DNA of 64,000 bases from Diphasiastrum complanatum (taxonomy: Eukaryota > Streptophyta > Lycopodiopsida > Lycopodiales > Lycopodiaceae): NCBI GenBank assembly GCA_029204225.1, contig CM055102.1, positions 1,915,629 through 1,979,628 on the forward strand, read 5' to 3'. Of the stretch, positions 26,914-39,604 are shown in pieces; position 1 is the first letter of the stretch, and the number at the start of each line of letters is the position of its first letter. Below the pieces are notes generated by a model. The model searched no databases, was not told the origin of the DNA, and was given only the letters and a program-made list of their open reading frames with translations. Made by a program: the position numbers and the translations under genes.

Positions 26914-28447
26914 GATGGCCACGTCATCCTCTAATACTTTTGATTCTGCTTTGCACACCTTCCTCGTTGATATCCGGTGTTGGTAACTACATAGGTCACT
27001 ATAAGACATATTTCAATATGTCTTTTGATATTGAGAGGTTTGGATCAGAACATAAATCATATTTTCCAGTGTTGTATAAGGAGTATTATGATAGTCTGAA
27101 TCAGTCTATGTTGATCATGGATAATCTACGATTCATCCATTTCCATGACCTAGTACTTGCCCAACCATCGTCAAAGCAAAGCCATAACCGACGATTCACG
27201 AAAATTGTGAGTGATTTTAAACGTGTGGTCCATTGTGACTAGCACAATCGATCATGTCATTTTTTGCAGGAAGGCATGGGCTTTGTGTTTTATCTTTGTG
27301 CTCTTATTCCTGATGAGGCAAGAACTTCGACGCTTAGCATTGAGGGTGCCTCATCATCAACTGATTCTGTGATATCAGAGTCAGCTATTGTTGATGACGC
27401 CTTGGGTGCTGACGAGGAGGCAAGATTGGCTTCAATATACGACCCAGTCGAGTCTCGTGCATTGTGCATTTTTTCCTTATCTGACGTGAATCCATATGAC
27501 AAAACCAAGACTCTCCTCGATTTGCCAGTGTATTACATGAATAGTGTCGCATACATCTCACTGAATGATGTTGGAGATGTTCTTGATTTGAGGGAGGACG
27601 AAATATTATCAATTTTGTCTAATTTCATCAAAGAATTCGAGGACTTCATAGATCTCGACGGTGATGATGATCTACGTGCTTCTACTGATTACAAAGACGG
27701 AGATGAATGGATGGATGGGACTGAAGCACTATAGTCAATCATGTCTGAAAGCAGGGCATACCAGGCAAATTTGCCCGATGAGGAGGAATTTATGAAAATC
27801 CAGAGCAGATATGTGTCACAGTCTTCGGAAACTAGTCCATCCAGTGCTTCGATGATCATTGTTGCTGGTCATGATCTACATACTGCTGCACTTATTGAAG
27901 CTGATGAGCGTGATCTGGTAGGTAAATCTGGTTTTATCTTAATGAGATTTTTATTCAAATATAGTCATTTTGTTTTACAAGACATGTGACATTTGCTCGT
28001 ATTTTATAGGATACTGTTGAGGTGGATGCCTTTGCAACAAGGCAGGGATATTTGAGGGAAGGCCAGAGATCACGACAAAGGTATTCATCCCTGTCCAATT
28101 ATTTGAAGTGCTTTGTAAATAAAGAGATTTGCATTCATCATAGCAAATTTTCTTCAAATGTTGTGACAATAATAATAACAATTAAAGCGTTATCCTATTT
28201 CTCGAACGGGCATAAATACCCTCCAAATACATATAAAATTATTTTTGTGAAGAGAGACATTGCCATAAAAGTGTTTGGCTATGTAGTTGAGGACGTTCCG
28301 AAAAGGTCTTCCTCCTTAGCTGTTTTCTTTGGATACATTGACTTGAAAAAAAATAGATCGATTGATTTTCTATATCCATATGATAGAAAAAAATTTCTTC
28401 ATGACCACACAACAAAGCTGATCATTAAAGACAAAGAGAAACAATGA
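26914..28447 (+). pseudogene. Gene A: unrecognised spliced gene, first of the four-gene cluster
   Basis: I do not recognise the protein. An ATG at 26914 opens a short frame (MATSSSNTFDSALHTFLVDI) that needs a one-base shift to join the next open frame (ISGVGNYIGHYKTYF ... DNLRFIHFHDLVLA). A good intron follows: donor after ACGAAAATT at 27208 and acceptor TTTTTTGCAG before 27270. The second exon is acidic and Ser-rich (about 27270-27914) with one TAG stop at 27732-27734, after which the same frame continues. A donor near 27917 and an acceptor near 28010 lead to a short exon (DTVEVDAFATRQGYLREGQ). ORF 28022-28447 runs on past this exon, but part may be intron. The protein would be mostly acidic with no domain I know. 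Confidence 0.45.
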
Positions 28448-28549
28448 TTTTGCCTTGCATTGTACTACACATGATGCGATATAATACATATATTTTTTTT
28501 CGTCTGATATCATGCAATTTACTATGGGTTGACTCTTGCATCAATATTA

Positions 28550-31156
28550 TTTTCGTCTATAAATTTGCACGCCTTTCTGAATTTCTGATAATTTGTTGAT
28601 CTAGCTTTATATCGGATTTGAATACGCCTGTAGAACCATTGAAATAGTTGGATGATGTAACTATTTTTGAGATGTTCCACCGCGTTGTGTATTTCGATGA
28701 AATGCTGCTCTGGCTTGCCAATGCGATTTCCCCATTCCTTGTGATGACCAAATACTTAGACTTCCGTAAGCTTTTGCAAAAAATGATGCATGATGTCGTA
28801 AAATGTGCTACAATATTAGAGATACAAATATTGTCATATTAATCATTTTAAATTTAGCATATGTGCAATGAGATTATAAATCGAAGAGTTAGTTACATTG
28901 AAAAGAGATTTACCATATAATGCGTAATATGATCTTCACCCCAGGCGTCTTTAACTGCATCCACAAACTCAATTGTTGATTTCTCAATTAGTAGGACATC
29001 AGTATCAGATAGTTTATCTTTTCTGAGCAATTTGGCCATGTTGTCAAGCTTTGTCCAAACTTCAACTTTTTTAATCCTCGTTGTTCCTTTTTCTTCAAAA
29101 TCCTTTGTGGCATTGAGTACATCTATCCAAATTGAGTACTGGATTTTAGTTGGTTTTTTGGAATGATTTGATAAGAAACAACGAGCTTTGGATCCTCCTA
29201 TACTTGGTTTGCATGGGATGTTTCCCGTTTTTCTTGAAAGCTTCTCGTCCTTTTGTATTTTAACGTGTCTTTTATGAAGTCCCGCTTTTGATCAAACTTC
29301 TTCCAATCGAGCTCTATTTGGCTAATGACTCTGGCTTAGTATTCCAAGAAAACCAAATATGAAGGTATATCAATTTCTTGATAATTCTAACCTCTCCATG
29401 TAGTGTACAAATGTGAACATTTTTAAGCGGAATCGGTAATACTAGTTTCCAAGTCGGATCTTCTATATCCCTTGAAACTCTCGTGCTCTTCGACATGTCA
29501 TGTGTAGTTTTCATGCAATAGAGGCATGGATGTTTTGAATTTGCTCCATTTGAGATGTTGAACATGCACTTCAACGACTTCAGGTCTCCAGCCAAATGCC
29601 ATTCCACCTTAAAATCACCTATTCCAGGGACATTGAGTGGTGTGTCGCTCATATGATTCTTAATTATCTCTGGATATTCTGTTTTACTAAAAATCCAAAA
29701 TAGAATGTCATGATCTTCTTTTAAAACCTGTTTGAAACGCAAAATCATGAACTATTTTAGGAGAATTGAACTCAGACCTATAATAACAGAACAATATTAG
29801 CTTAAAACACAAAACCATTAATTCTTGAAATGAATTAGTTGCTAGTACTCAATAGAATAGATTTAAACCTGGAAAGCTGCCAACCACCAGATATTATTTT
29901 TGGACTGCACACTGAAATAAAGACTCTCCGAGTTTATCGTATTGCTTAATGCTCCATTCATAAGTGTAACACTAACCCTTTCCAGCTTTTGTCCCTTTAT
30001 TACTTCTGATTCATCTAACTTGAGAACTAATATCAATTTTTCAACACTTTCATTTGTGATTCCATAAAACTTTACAATAAATCTCAGTAAATGATTCAGA
30101 TCTACAAACATATTGTTGATAGAATCATATGACAAAGTGCCATGTTTTGAGTTATAAATTTCATGAATATGGTAAGGAATACCAATGATGTTTTGCAAAC
30201 CCTTGTTTAACACATCCCTCTCTAATTTGATTTGAAAGGGCTGGGGAATAGGAAATTTTTTCATATGTACTTGTCCAAATGCCTCTTTGATAATTTTAAA
30301 CATTGTGTCATATGCATCCCTGCTAATACCAGAATAATCATATGCCCCTTGTATCAATTTTCGGTCAATGATCTTGCCAACTTCGCCCATAAGGGCCTCT
30401 GCAATCTTGGACTTGATTCAAGAATATCGTTGATTTCCAAGTAGACTCGTTGTTGACTTGGCTGTAAGTACTGCACTCAAAGACTTTTCAATCATGTCCT
30501 TGTCTTTCAGATTTTCATTGGTGACTAAAGCTGATCTGCAAAAGAAAAATAAGATTTAGAAAAAAAACAATTCACAACCATTGAGTGCTAGATGAAACAA
30601 AACACATGAATAGTTTAAAACATAATCTTACTTGAAAGCATATATTCTTTTTTTCCGTTGAACCCCACTTGTTGAAAGCTCGTCAATACTTTTTAAAATA
30701 GCTCTTTTTCGCTTATTGTTCAGTATTTTCTGCCGTAATGTGTTTACTTCTACATTTATTTGACAATATGAGGTACGCAATGTTTGTACAATTAGTTTCA
30801 TATTGTCAGTCTCTTGGTTGAGGTTTAATATAATATCTTGCAAACGAGAATTATCTATCTTCAAGATTTCATTCTCTTCTTTTGTTTGCAAAAAAATAGT
30901 TTCTCTTTCTTTCACAATAACCCAATAGACCATTGTGTCCTTCACACAAAAACAGTATGAGTTGTGTGATCGATCTAAAATTTGGATGTTGCATTGAGCT
31001 TGGATCGACTGGATACAAACTTCCTTCAACCCATAGATCACAATGTTTCCTGTCTTCCATCCTTTGGTGAGCTGGTAAGGTGGAACCCTTCGGATTTTTT
31101 CTCGACAATGGAGCATATTCTGTGGGAAGATCAATATGGAGATGATATTTAGACAT
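28550..31156 (-). pseudogene. Gene B: DDE-transposase-like gene
   Basis: Minus strand, convergent with A. The first exon (31156 to about 30632; one frame change inside) ends in a long coiled coil (KEENEILKIDNSRLQDIILN) and a basic tail. A donor at 30632 and an acceptor at 30535 join exon 2, which has one TGA near 30419 and contains KLDES (near 30020), a plausible first acidic residue. Exon 3 (from about 29778) has HLAGDLKSLKCMFN and a CLYC pair (near 29570-29520), then LHGEVRIIKKL. The arrangement D...GDxK...CxxC resembles uncharacterised eukaryotic DDE transposases (family resemblance from memory). Further coding remnants extend to 28550 (WTKLDNMAKLLRK, HKEWGNRIGKPEQHF). Total coding length would be roughly 700 residues. 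Confidence 0.55.
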
Positions 31157-31261
31157 CTTAATAATCGATAGATTAATCTAGTAGAAAACCAATTTGTTAT
31201 ATATCTTGTAAGCTATTAAAACTCGTCTTAATTAAAAAAAAATTAATTGAAAAAGTTTGAA

Positions 31262-32891
31262 ATGACCTTGGCGCTCTTTTTGATCCATCACACTCCATGT
31301 TTCTTGTTTGATATGCAAAATCAATGCGGATTCGATGTTGTGCTCCATTCATGGCAAGAGGGTGACACTGATGCCCAAGGACATGCTTGTTGTCATGAGG
31401 CTTCGAAGCACCTATGACAGCATTTTTAAGTCTGGATTCACACAGAGGCAAGTTCCTCTTGAAAGGGGGCATGTCCCACCCCGCAAAAAGAGAAAGCAAG
31501 CATAGCCCAAACATTCGCAACTCAAGCCCAGGTCTCCCAGCTCTTCACCCTCACCTCCTCCCATTAGAAAAGATCTGGCTAGTACGTCCGAAATTCCACT
31601 GGTTGAGAGTCCTCCCGTAACCTCTGATCTTCAACTGCACGATTCTCCTTCTATACATGAGGATGACCTAAATACAGTGGTAGACATGATTGTTTCTGAT
31701 GTTGATGCAACTGATAAAGAGTTGCACATTAGACTTCCGAATGAACCTAAAAACGCATTTTTTTATTCTGAGAGCTACATTGATTTTGACCTGTATATAG
31801 TCAAGAAAATAGATGATCTCGGAGGGGAGTTTATGTTTTGTATAGACAATATTAATTTTGCAATGCATATCAAAGACCCGCATTGTAGGGAGCTAAAAGA
31901 GAAGACCTCATATATCTCAGACACAGTAGTTGAATCTGCTTGTGCATACTATCCACATAAATATACATATACAGTCACGAAGGAGATTTCTTTTGTATCT
32001 CCATTTTTTGGGCATCTGTTGAATAAAGAGAGGAAAGCCAGAAGGCTCTTTAGGCACACCAGCAAAGAGGCATCAATGTTCATCATCCCATACTGTTCAA
32101 AGTAAGATAGTTTCTTCTTGTAAAGTCTATTTTAAGTAAGATTTTTCTTTTGGAAACTCTTATAGATTCTAGTAATTCATTGCTTGTCTCTTTATGGCAG
32201 CAAACATTGGAGTGTGCACGTCATATCCATGAAGGTGGATTCAATTGGAAGCTGCACACATGTGTGCATGACAATGAATTCTTTGCATGCCACCCATTCC
32301 ATGATTAAATCCATGTACAAAAGGATGGTGGAGCTATTGCCCAGGCCAGATGGGTTGGTTGTAAATACCAACATAGAGGTTGTTGATGCAAAGGTAAAAG
32401 GAATCTTTTTACGTATTTTATTTGCATGATGGCATGTAGTTTAGAATTATATTGAATTATACTTTAATAATTTTTCGCTGTGATTTCTCAGTCTTTGCAA
32501 CAAGACGATGCTTTCAGTTGCGGATGGTATTCAATCTGGAACGTTAAATCGTTCTTGGTTTGGTTATGGTGCAACCTCCAGATGCTAGTATCCATGAGGT
32601 ATTTTTTTCAATGTTCCAGTATCCTGATGATATATTGTTAACTTTGTGAATTTATATATTTAATAACATTGGCTAATACATACATACACTCGATATTTTT
32701 TTTTGGAGTTCCAATGTCCTGAGGTATCAACAAATGCGATTCATCAGTATCGGCATGAAATGTTGGAAATTTTACTATCACGTGCAAGGCCCTACAAGCA
32801 TGAAGGTGCCTCGGATGAACCTGCTAGGGGATCCGTGGATAAGGTTACAGTGCTCAAGGATATGCCTCAGGCACCTTTGATTGAAATGTAA
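31262..32891 (+). pseudogene. Gene C: histone-H3-like segment fused to Ulp1/C48 cysteine protease
   Basis: Exon 1 (about 31262-32101) starts with a stretch matching the end of the H3 histone fold: LCSIHGKRVTLMPKDM then RLRSTYD (31338-31412), against LCAIHAKRVTIMPKDI and RRIRG in canonical H3. Upstream, one base out of frame, MTLALFLIHHTPCFLFDMQN can be laid on helix 2. After a basic RKKRKQ (nuclear-signal-like) and one TAG (31503-31505), the same frame continues through a Ser/Pro-rich linker into an acidic region. Exons 2 (32201-32393), 3 (32492 to about 32590) and 4 (from about 32709) encode the peptidase: KHWSVHVI (His), TMNSLHA (Asn where Asp is usual), LQQDDAFSCGWY (Gln and Cys), C-terminal HEMLEILLSRARP. 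C48 proteases cleave SUMO-type conjugates. Plant transposons often carry Ulp1 domains; an H3 segment in the same frame is unusual. Confidence 0.7.
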
Positions 32892-33398
32892 ATATAGTTC
32901 TGACAGACACATAGAAATATATCATTACATGATGATCCATAGAACAATAAATAGGCAAATAGAAAGTGGGCTATTACTGAATGCCACAAATATATTATAT
33001 CGATTTCAAAAACAATGTACATTTTTCAAAATACTAAATACAAATTGCTTGATGAAATCTTAAAGTCATTTGAGACTTCTTTGTATTCCTTTTTTTTTGA
33101 AAAAGTACATTGATGTTGCTCGTATATCATCCCAATGTTTATGCAGTTTCAACAATTTCTACGCTTCTATTTAAGTCCTTGCACTCTATGCGACTTTCTG
33201 TCTTGGTCTTACCTGTACATCAAAGAAACTTGTTAAACAATATCAACATTGAGAATGTCAAATGAAATATTGCAATACCGAAAACACTGAAACATGTTTA
33301 AATAAAATCATTGAAAGTCATTTCAAATGAGTACTAGAATAAATACACATACACCTACCAATCTCTCGTTGACTCGAAAACAGAAGTGTTTAGGAATA

Positions 33399-34543
33399 TC
33401 ATATTGCAACAATGTAAGCTCTGATCGAATGTGATCGAGTGTCTTCTTTCACCTCAATTGTTGTAAGAGTAGAATTATTTTTCCTCACTTGAATTTCTAT
33501 TTGATCTTGATGATTCACTGTAAAATCCTGATCCAATGCTTTCCATCCGTTGCCAACTTTGGACCATCTTCTATAATAAAATGTTAAAGAAAGCACTTGT
33601 TTTTCTATAAGATATCTAAATTTTATTGACGATCTATTAACTATGCACTCAATATTGCCATTACTCTTTTTATTCCAATGATCATCAAGGAGGCTTGATA
33701 ACATATTGTCTGTTAAATCACTACAAATAAACATTGTCACTGTTTTACGAATATTACATTCAACAAAAAAATCAACAAAAATTGCATTAGGCAAAAACCA
33801 ATGCAATCTATTGTTTTTTGAACCTGTGCTACATTTCATACAGTTTTGAATGTCCATAAAAAACCTTGATCGGAAGCTCTCTACTATGGTGGAATCTGGA
33901 GGAATCCATTCTTCGCTTGAGAAAGAGGGTAATGGTATCGCCTCTAATTTTCCACCTAAACTAGATGGTGTGTAAAATGAATCATAGAAGAAAATACAAG
34001 AATCCAAAAGTAATCTCGTGGAGCGGTTCTTGTATTGCAGAAGACCAATATCAGAATGAATAACGTCCATGATGTCGACAAGGGATTGTATAGGTTGCCA
34101 TTCGATTATGCTTGATGGATACAAATCTGCACAAATCCATAAAACTATATGTCATTTAAATACCCAGATACACGTCTAAATGATTAATGCAAAGCTCAAA
34201 GCAAAAAAATTCTCCAAAACTTACAATTGCATTTGAGTCTGTCATTTGAACTTACGCCTTCCACTCTAATTTCCTTATGCATGTAGACATGTTGAATCAA
34301 GACCTCTGAAATGGATCGACCACCGGGTGAAACTTTGAAGTCTAAAATTCTACCTTTCCAAAAATTCCTATAATCCATATTTGATTTTCTCTTTTTACCA
34401 AAAACACCTCTTGAGGAGGGATGCATGAGAACCCAGTGAAATTTTCTATAGATACATGGTATCCAAGAGCCATCAGAGTCTTTTTCATTACAAACAAAAA
34501 CTGAAACAATATTACTTCGTGGTCTACGACTTCCGAAAGCCAT
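33399..34543 (-). CDS. Gene D: unrecognised intact protein, 348 aa, one intron
   Basis: Minus strand, convergent with gene C. I do not recognise it. Exon 1 is 34543-34225 (MAFGSRRPRSNIVSVFVCNE ... SNDRLKCN), exon 2 is 34126-33399. The donor (ATT|GTAAGT) and acceptor (TTTGTGCAG) are good, and exon lengths (319 and 728) give exactly 349 codons with no internal stop. Exon 1 has a basic patch GKKRKSN. Exon 2 is mixed with many aromatic residues and a Lys/Glu-rich end. It has no signal peptide or membrane segment. It is the only undamaged gene of the cluster. A structural or DNA-binding role in a mobile element is possible, but that is a guess from context. Confidence 0.6.
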
Positions 34544-34654
34544 TACAAAGCTAAAAGAAGATGAACAACAGAGTTTGGAACAAAATATAGTTGAATCAGT
34601 ATGAAAATAAATAACCAAATTTGTAATAAATGTTGGCGGTCTTTCGTAAATCAT

Positions 34655-35200
34655 ATATGTTAGTCTAACTACGGTTAGATCAAAATAGACTTACTTTAAC
34701 CACAAGTGTTAGGTCTCGGGCACTTAGGAAACTCATGGGCAGCAATTAAGGTCCAATCACAAGTCAAGACCCTGTCCGACGGGAGTTTTAAATTGTATAA
34801 AAATATGACCGGAAAGTTCCAAAAAAAAAAATCGACCGGTAACAACGTTACGATCTTTCACAGGTGTAAATATATAACTGGGCCAAGTACACGTCGAATA
34901 GTTGAAAAGTCAAAAACAGCATCTTGACAAAAGGCCCTTTTGGTGCTCAAAACTCCTCTAATGATTATAATCAACATTGCGTAAGCGGCTGCCATTCACC
35001 GGAGTATCAAATCGTTTTCCATCCAAGTGCTCAAGAATTACTACGCCATAGTTCAAGATTTCCTTCACTTTATCATAATGGTGCAGGGAATCTTATTGGA
35101 AGATTCAACTTGGCCATTCCCTCTGGGATACTAGGGAGTACTAAATCTGTGTATAACAAAAAACATCTTCTAGTAAACACTTTATTGTTTGATTAACAAA
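34655..35200. other. Flank of gene D, no gene seen
   Basis: The stretch holds a possible promoter of D (A/T-rich TATAAAAATATG near 34796, plus strand reading) and short frames without recognisable protein. No terminal inverted repeat matching the other side of the cluster was found by eye. Confidence 0.4.
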
Positions 35201-36840
35201 GTATGTACCCCGGTCACTGACAATCTCGATCGGACATCCAAATCTGATTATAATATTTTGACATAGAAACTTGCCATAGATTTCGCATCAGCAACTTTGG
35301 CAGCTTTGGCTTCAACCCACTTGGTCATGTAATCAGCTGCTACGATGATGTATCGGGCCTGAGATCCTTGCGCGACAGGGTGAATAGGTCCAACATAATC
35401 TAGTCCCCATTTTTCAAACGGTGCTTGCGATAAAACCGGATGCAAGAGTTCATAGTTCTGTCGAGTAGGCCGTCGTGCTCGCTGGCAAACATCACACGTC
35501 TGAATAACATTTTATGTGTCCTTGTGAAGTGTAGGCCACCAACAACCTAATTGTAAAAGTTTGTGAATAGTAATATCTATAGAGAAGTGTCCCCTCCACT
35601 CATGCCATCATGTGAAAACATGATTAAATCTGGTACTTCATGAGGTAAAACACACCTTCGTAAAATATTATCTGATCCACGATGATACAATTGTCCTGCA
35701 ATTAATTGATAAGGTTGAGTCTTATGAATCAATTGTCTCTTCTGTACTTTTGTCAGGGAGTCATTTGGTTGTCCTAGCATCAGGTACTCAACAATATCTG
35801 CTGCCCACTCAGGACTGCTTCAACATTGAATAACGCAGCATCTGGCAGTTCATCATCCACTTCAGTGTTAATGGGTGCGGATTCGATTCGTGAAACGTGA
35901 TCGGCTAGATAATGTTGTTTCCCATTTCAAACTACAATTCGAAAGTCAAATTCAGTCAATAACAATAACCATCTTGCAATACGTCCAGTATTGTACGTCT
36001 TGTTTACCAAGTAAAGTAACGGTTGATGATCCGTATAAAATGCAAAGTGCATTTCCATGAGGTAGTGACGAATTTCCAAACAGAAAAAATCATGGCTGCT
36101 TTGATCTTCTCATCAAATTGCAACTGCAACTTTTCCATCTGTTTTTGCTGGTTCTTCCCAAGTTTCTCGAGCTCATTGAGCATCATTTCTATAGTAGCAT
36201 TGGCATTCGTTGATGCAATAGTGGTGGATGTCGTAGTAATCTGCCCTGCTGTATAAGGCAACATACTGATATTTGGCTCCTCATCTGAATCTTCATCCTC
36301 GTCCCGAATTGCATCGTCCATAGCATTTTGCAAGAGTGCATACTCATTATGGCATTTCAACTCACGTCTGATCCATTTAGGTAGATCTGACAAAAACCAC
36401 ATAATCATGGCATTTTCGTTAATCAGCTCAGGTTCGCATTCAGATCTAAGACATTTCACCCATTCAATATAATCTCGAACCATTTCTTGCTATCCCATTT
36501 TAATTTTACTTAAAAGTAGAAAAGGGTCTTCCATAAACTTTCGCTGTTTGAACTGTGTGATAAGGGCTCACTTAACAACCTCCCAATCTATACACTCAGT
36601 TTCGTCTTGGTCATAGTACCAATCTTGTGCTGCGCCTGTTAAGGCCACAGGAAACAATTTAAGCTTATTTTGAGGATAAATCTCACCATAGACCTCACAG
36701 GATTCAGCATAGATATGAAGAAATCTAACTAGATCTGTTAATCCATTCTATTTGGGTAGATCCAAACGGGGTGCTCTTCTAGCAATAATTGGATTGACTT
36801 CCTGTAAACCACCTCCAAGAGCAGCTCCAGGGGCAGCCAT
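35201..36840 (-). mobile_element. Gypsy deletion derivative: gag joined to RNase H and integrase
   Basis: On the minus strand, gag starts at 36840 (MAAPGAALGGGLQEVNP; LKLFPVALTGAAQDWYYDQD) with stops near 36750, 36570 and 36495, then an open part 36483-36110 with an acidic end. At about 36100 gag passes directly into the middle of RNase H (AMIFSVWKF, then one base shifted RHYLMEMHFAFYTDHQPL). Protease and RT are absent. Next come the integrase zinc region (QLYHRGSDNILRRCVLPHE, 35780-35577) and core start (PFEKWGLDYVGPIHPVAQ, YMTKWVEAKA, 35445-35248). The end near 35200 is truncated. It is a Tat-like gypsy to judge from the RNase H and integrase. Confidence 0.85.
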
Positions 36841-39604
36841 CTTTACAAATTTAGATTAAGCAGACAATGAGATTAGATCTAGGTTTTTTAATCACAACTA
36901 TCTCAGATCAGATCTGCTAGATCTATTCCATTTTTCAAGAATCTGATTCTATATCATGAAAAAGTTTTCGAGATTTGATCAATCGATACTTCTCAAAAAT
37001 GATAAATCTCTCAGAATCCAGTTCAAAATATAACATATTTGATCCAAATTTTGACAGAGACTTGATTTGAAAAATTAGAAACTTAAAATAGGTCTGGTGA
37101 AGGTTCACTAGGCGAAGATTGGCTCGACAAAGGTTCAATAGTGGTATTTTGGGCAAAAAAAACTATCTGAACCTTGGGAAATAACCTTCGCCAACCTCTC
37201 AGGTGAAAGATCCGATTGCTTTTTCTTTCATTTCTATTCTACACTCTAGTTTCACTCACACAGGTCACAAAAGCTAGATAAGCCATTGACAAGCAAGGCA
37301 ACCTATAGTTTTGGTAAGAAAAATAGACTAGAACTTTGATTTTTGGATCTTATGCTACTCATTCATAGATCAGCCATGAGAAATAATATCTAATTCTTAT
37401 GGATTTATAGACCATAAGTAGCTAAACTCAAACATGAATCTAAACTAAGATTGCAAGAGAATGAATGGGCGACTTCAATAATAGATGTTATAAGACAATT
37501 TAGTGTTAAATTTTTTAAGTGATTATGCTATAACTTTCAATTGATAGAGAATATTTTGTGCACAATTGTTCAATGCGCCTGAAATAGGTTTATTGTAACA
37601 AGAATAAAAAGGATCTATTGATGGTAAATCACTTGCTCTTCTTTAGTGCTACTTCGAATCAAGTGTTGTAATGCTACTCAAACCAATCGTTGTTAATACG
37701 TATGCTCTTGCCTTGCTCCAATGGTTGCTCAAACAAATCTACCATTGATCATGACAAAGATCAGAACAAGGATAAGCATGATATCACTAGACTATTCTAG
37801 ATCGGAATGGAAAATCATCAATGTAAATGTTGATTGTAAAGGGGACAAAAAGAGACTACCATGGTCTAACAAATTTCAGAACATAGAAAAGATTATCCTA
37901 AAAGCAGTAGTTTGAGAGCAAGAAAACGAGGATAACAACTCAACAACAACAATTCTATTGCATCACATCCACCTGCAAGTAACCACGAATGAAGCAAGCA
38001 TAAACCCAAAATACTAGTAAGTTCCCCTACAAAATTGTCACAACCATTGAATCCAGAAATTCCTACACATGCATAAGAAAAATAACCTCAAAAAGTGAAT
38101 TATCACAATGAAAAAATCTTGAATTCATTCAGAAACCCTAAAGCCTTGCTCCTTCTAGCACTGCCCTCTTTTTCTTGGTGACAATTATGAGGATGAACAA
38201 GGATCCTAAGATTCCCATCCCAACATCAAAGATACAAAAATTATGTTTGCCAACCACCAGACTCACCAGACAGTGCAACACCATTGCCCATACCTTATGC
38301 AATCCTCAAGGGGCATATATTTACTTTGGAGTTTCTCCTTGTGAGCTAAATGCGATTTAGTGCTTGAGAAAACAAGCCTTCTTGATGAATGGAACTGAGA
38401 AATTTGTAAAAAAGAAAGACATGCAAAAGTCAGAATTGTAAATCTTCTATTTTGCATGCAAGAACTACATGTACATTTCTACCTACCAACATGCAATAAA
38501 AGATGGGTTACATGCTACATCTACAAATGTTAGTGAATCAAACATGATCTACTTTTTTCCATTCATGCACATTGACTTTCATGTTGGGTAAGTGAGCCCT
38601 CCATTAAGGGCCAAGCCTCAAAAGTTGACGCCTTCACAATTTATCCTTTAAGGTTGACTTTCTTCTTCCAAACTCCATTAACCAACCTCAACTCACAATA
38701 TTGCCTTTGCAAGGCAAGGCCAACAAACTTATCTACAATATCATGAAAACTTGAAACTTAATGTGCACAATTTTTCATTGCAAAAAAAAAAAACAGATGT
38801 ATGCTTCTAATTAGTTGGCATTAGCCTGCTCAAAAGATATCGACTTGACTCATTCTAGTCTAATGCTTTTGATCCGAATATCCTAACTCTTTAACTATCA
38901 TATGAACTCCCAATCTAGGATATAACAATCACAATATCCAAAAGGCAAGTGAGATAACAATTTGAAGAGTCGTAAGGGATTTGAACATACATTGTGCATG
39001 AGCAGGTTAATGGTGGGACACTGTGTCACACTTACCCCCCTTGGAAGCCCCCATCTTTTCATCTTTCTTTATCTAGATTCCACACAAATATGCATATTGA
39101 ACCTTCATTTTATCTCCTCTACCAAAGCAACCTACACAATGTTCTCCTACCCAACGATTCATATTTGAATTACTATGATGAAGAAGTCGAGGGGGTGGTG
39201 CCTGACATTCTCACTTACCCCAAGTCAACACTTTTATGCCAAGTCATTTGCCACATGCTGGGGCTTACTTTCCTGTGTGAAATGGGGTTATGGCCTTCCT
39301 ATTTTTTCTCTCCAATGAATATCTAGTCTTTTGACAAATAAGCATGCTGTAGATGTGTGTGTGTGTGAAAACAACCTTATTTTGCCAAAATTTAAGTCTT
39401 ACAGTGCGAAATATCTAGTCCCACCCATAAATAGACAAATTAACTCATAATAGAGGGATGCCATCAATGTCATTAGGGTGCTTGGGCCCATTCCAGTGGT
39501 GTGGTCCTCTTGCTTTGTTGTTGTAAAGCTTCTTTTGGTGCCACTAAGGAGGGGCTCAGAAGTATGTTCAATTTGAGCCATCCATCTCTAACTACTATGT
39601 CTGG
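36841..39604. other. Intergenic DNA, no gene seen
   Basis: The first few hundred bases may be leader or LTR of the gypsy derivative. After that I see only short frames without family resemblance. A short (GT)n lies at about 39354-39366. Confidence 0.45.

Noticed and set aside
31066-31150. Plus-strand reading GGTLRIFSRQW and GKINMEMIFRHLN, resembling H3 alpha-N/alpha-1
   Set aside because: Only a handful of matches, a stop just before it, and it overlaps the start of gene B on the other strand. Too weak to claim a full H3 fold.
31197-31520. Minus-strand ORF of 107 codons
   Set aside because: Shadow of the H3-like exon of gene C.
38962-39326. Two overlapping plus-strand ORFs of 68 and 110 codons
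   Set aside because: No family resemblance, no splice context, low complexity near the end.
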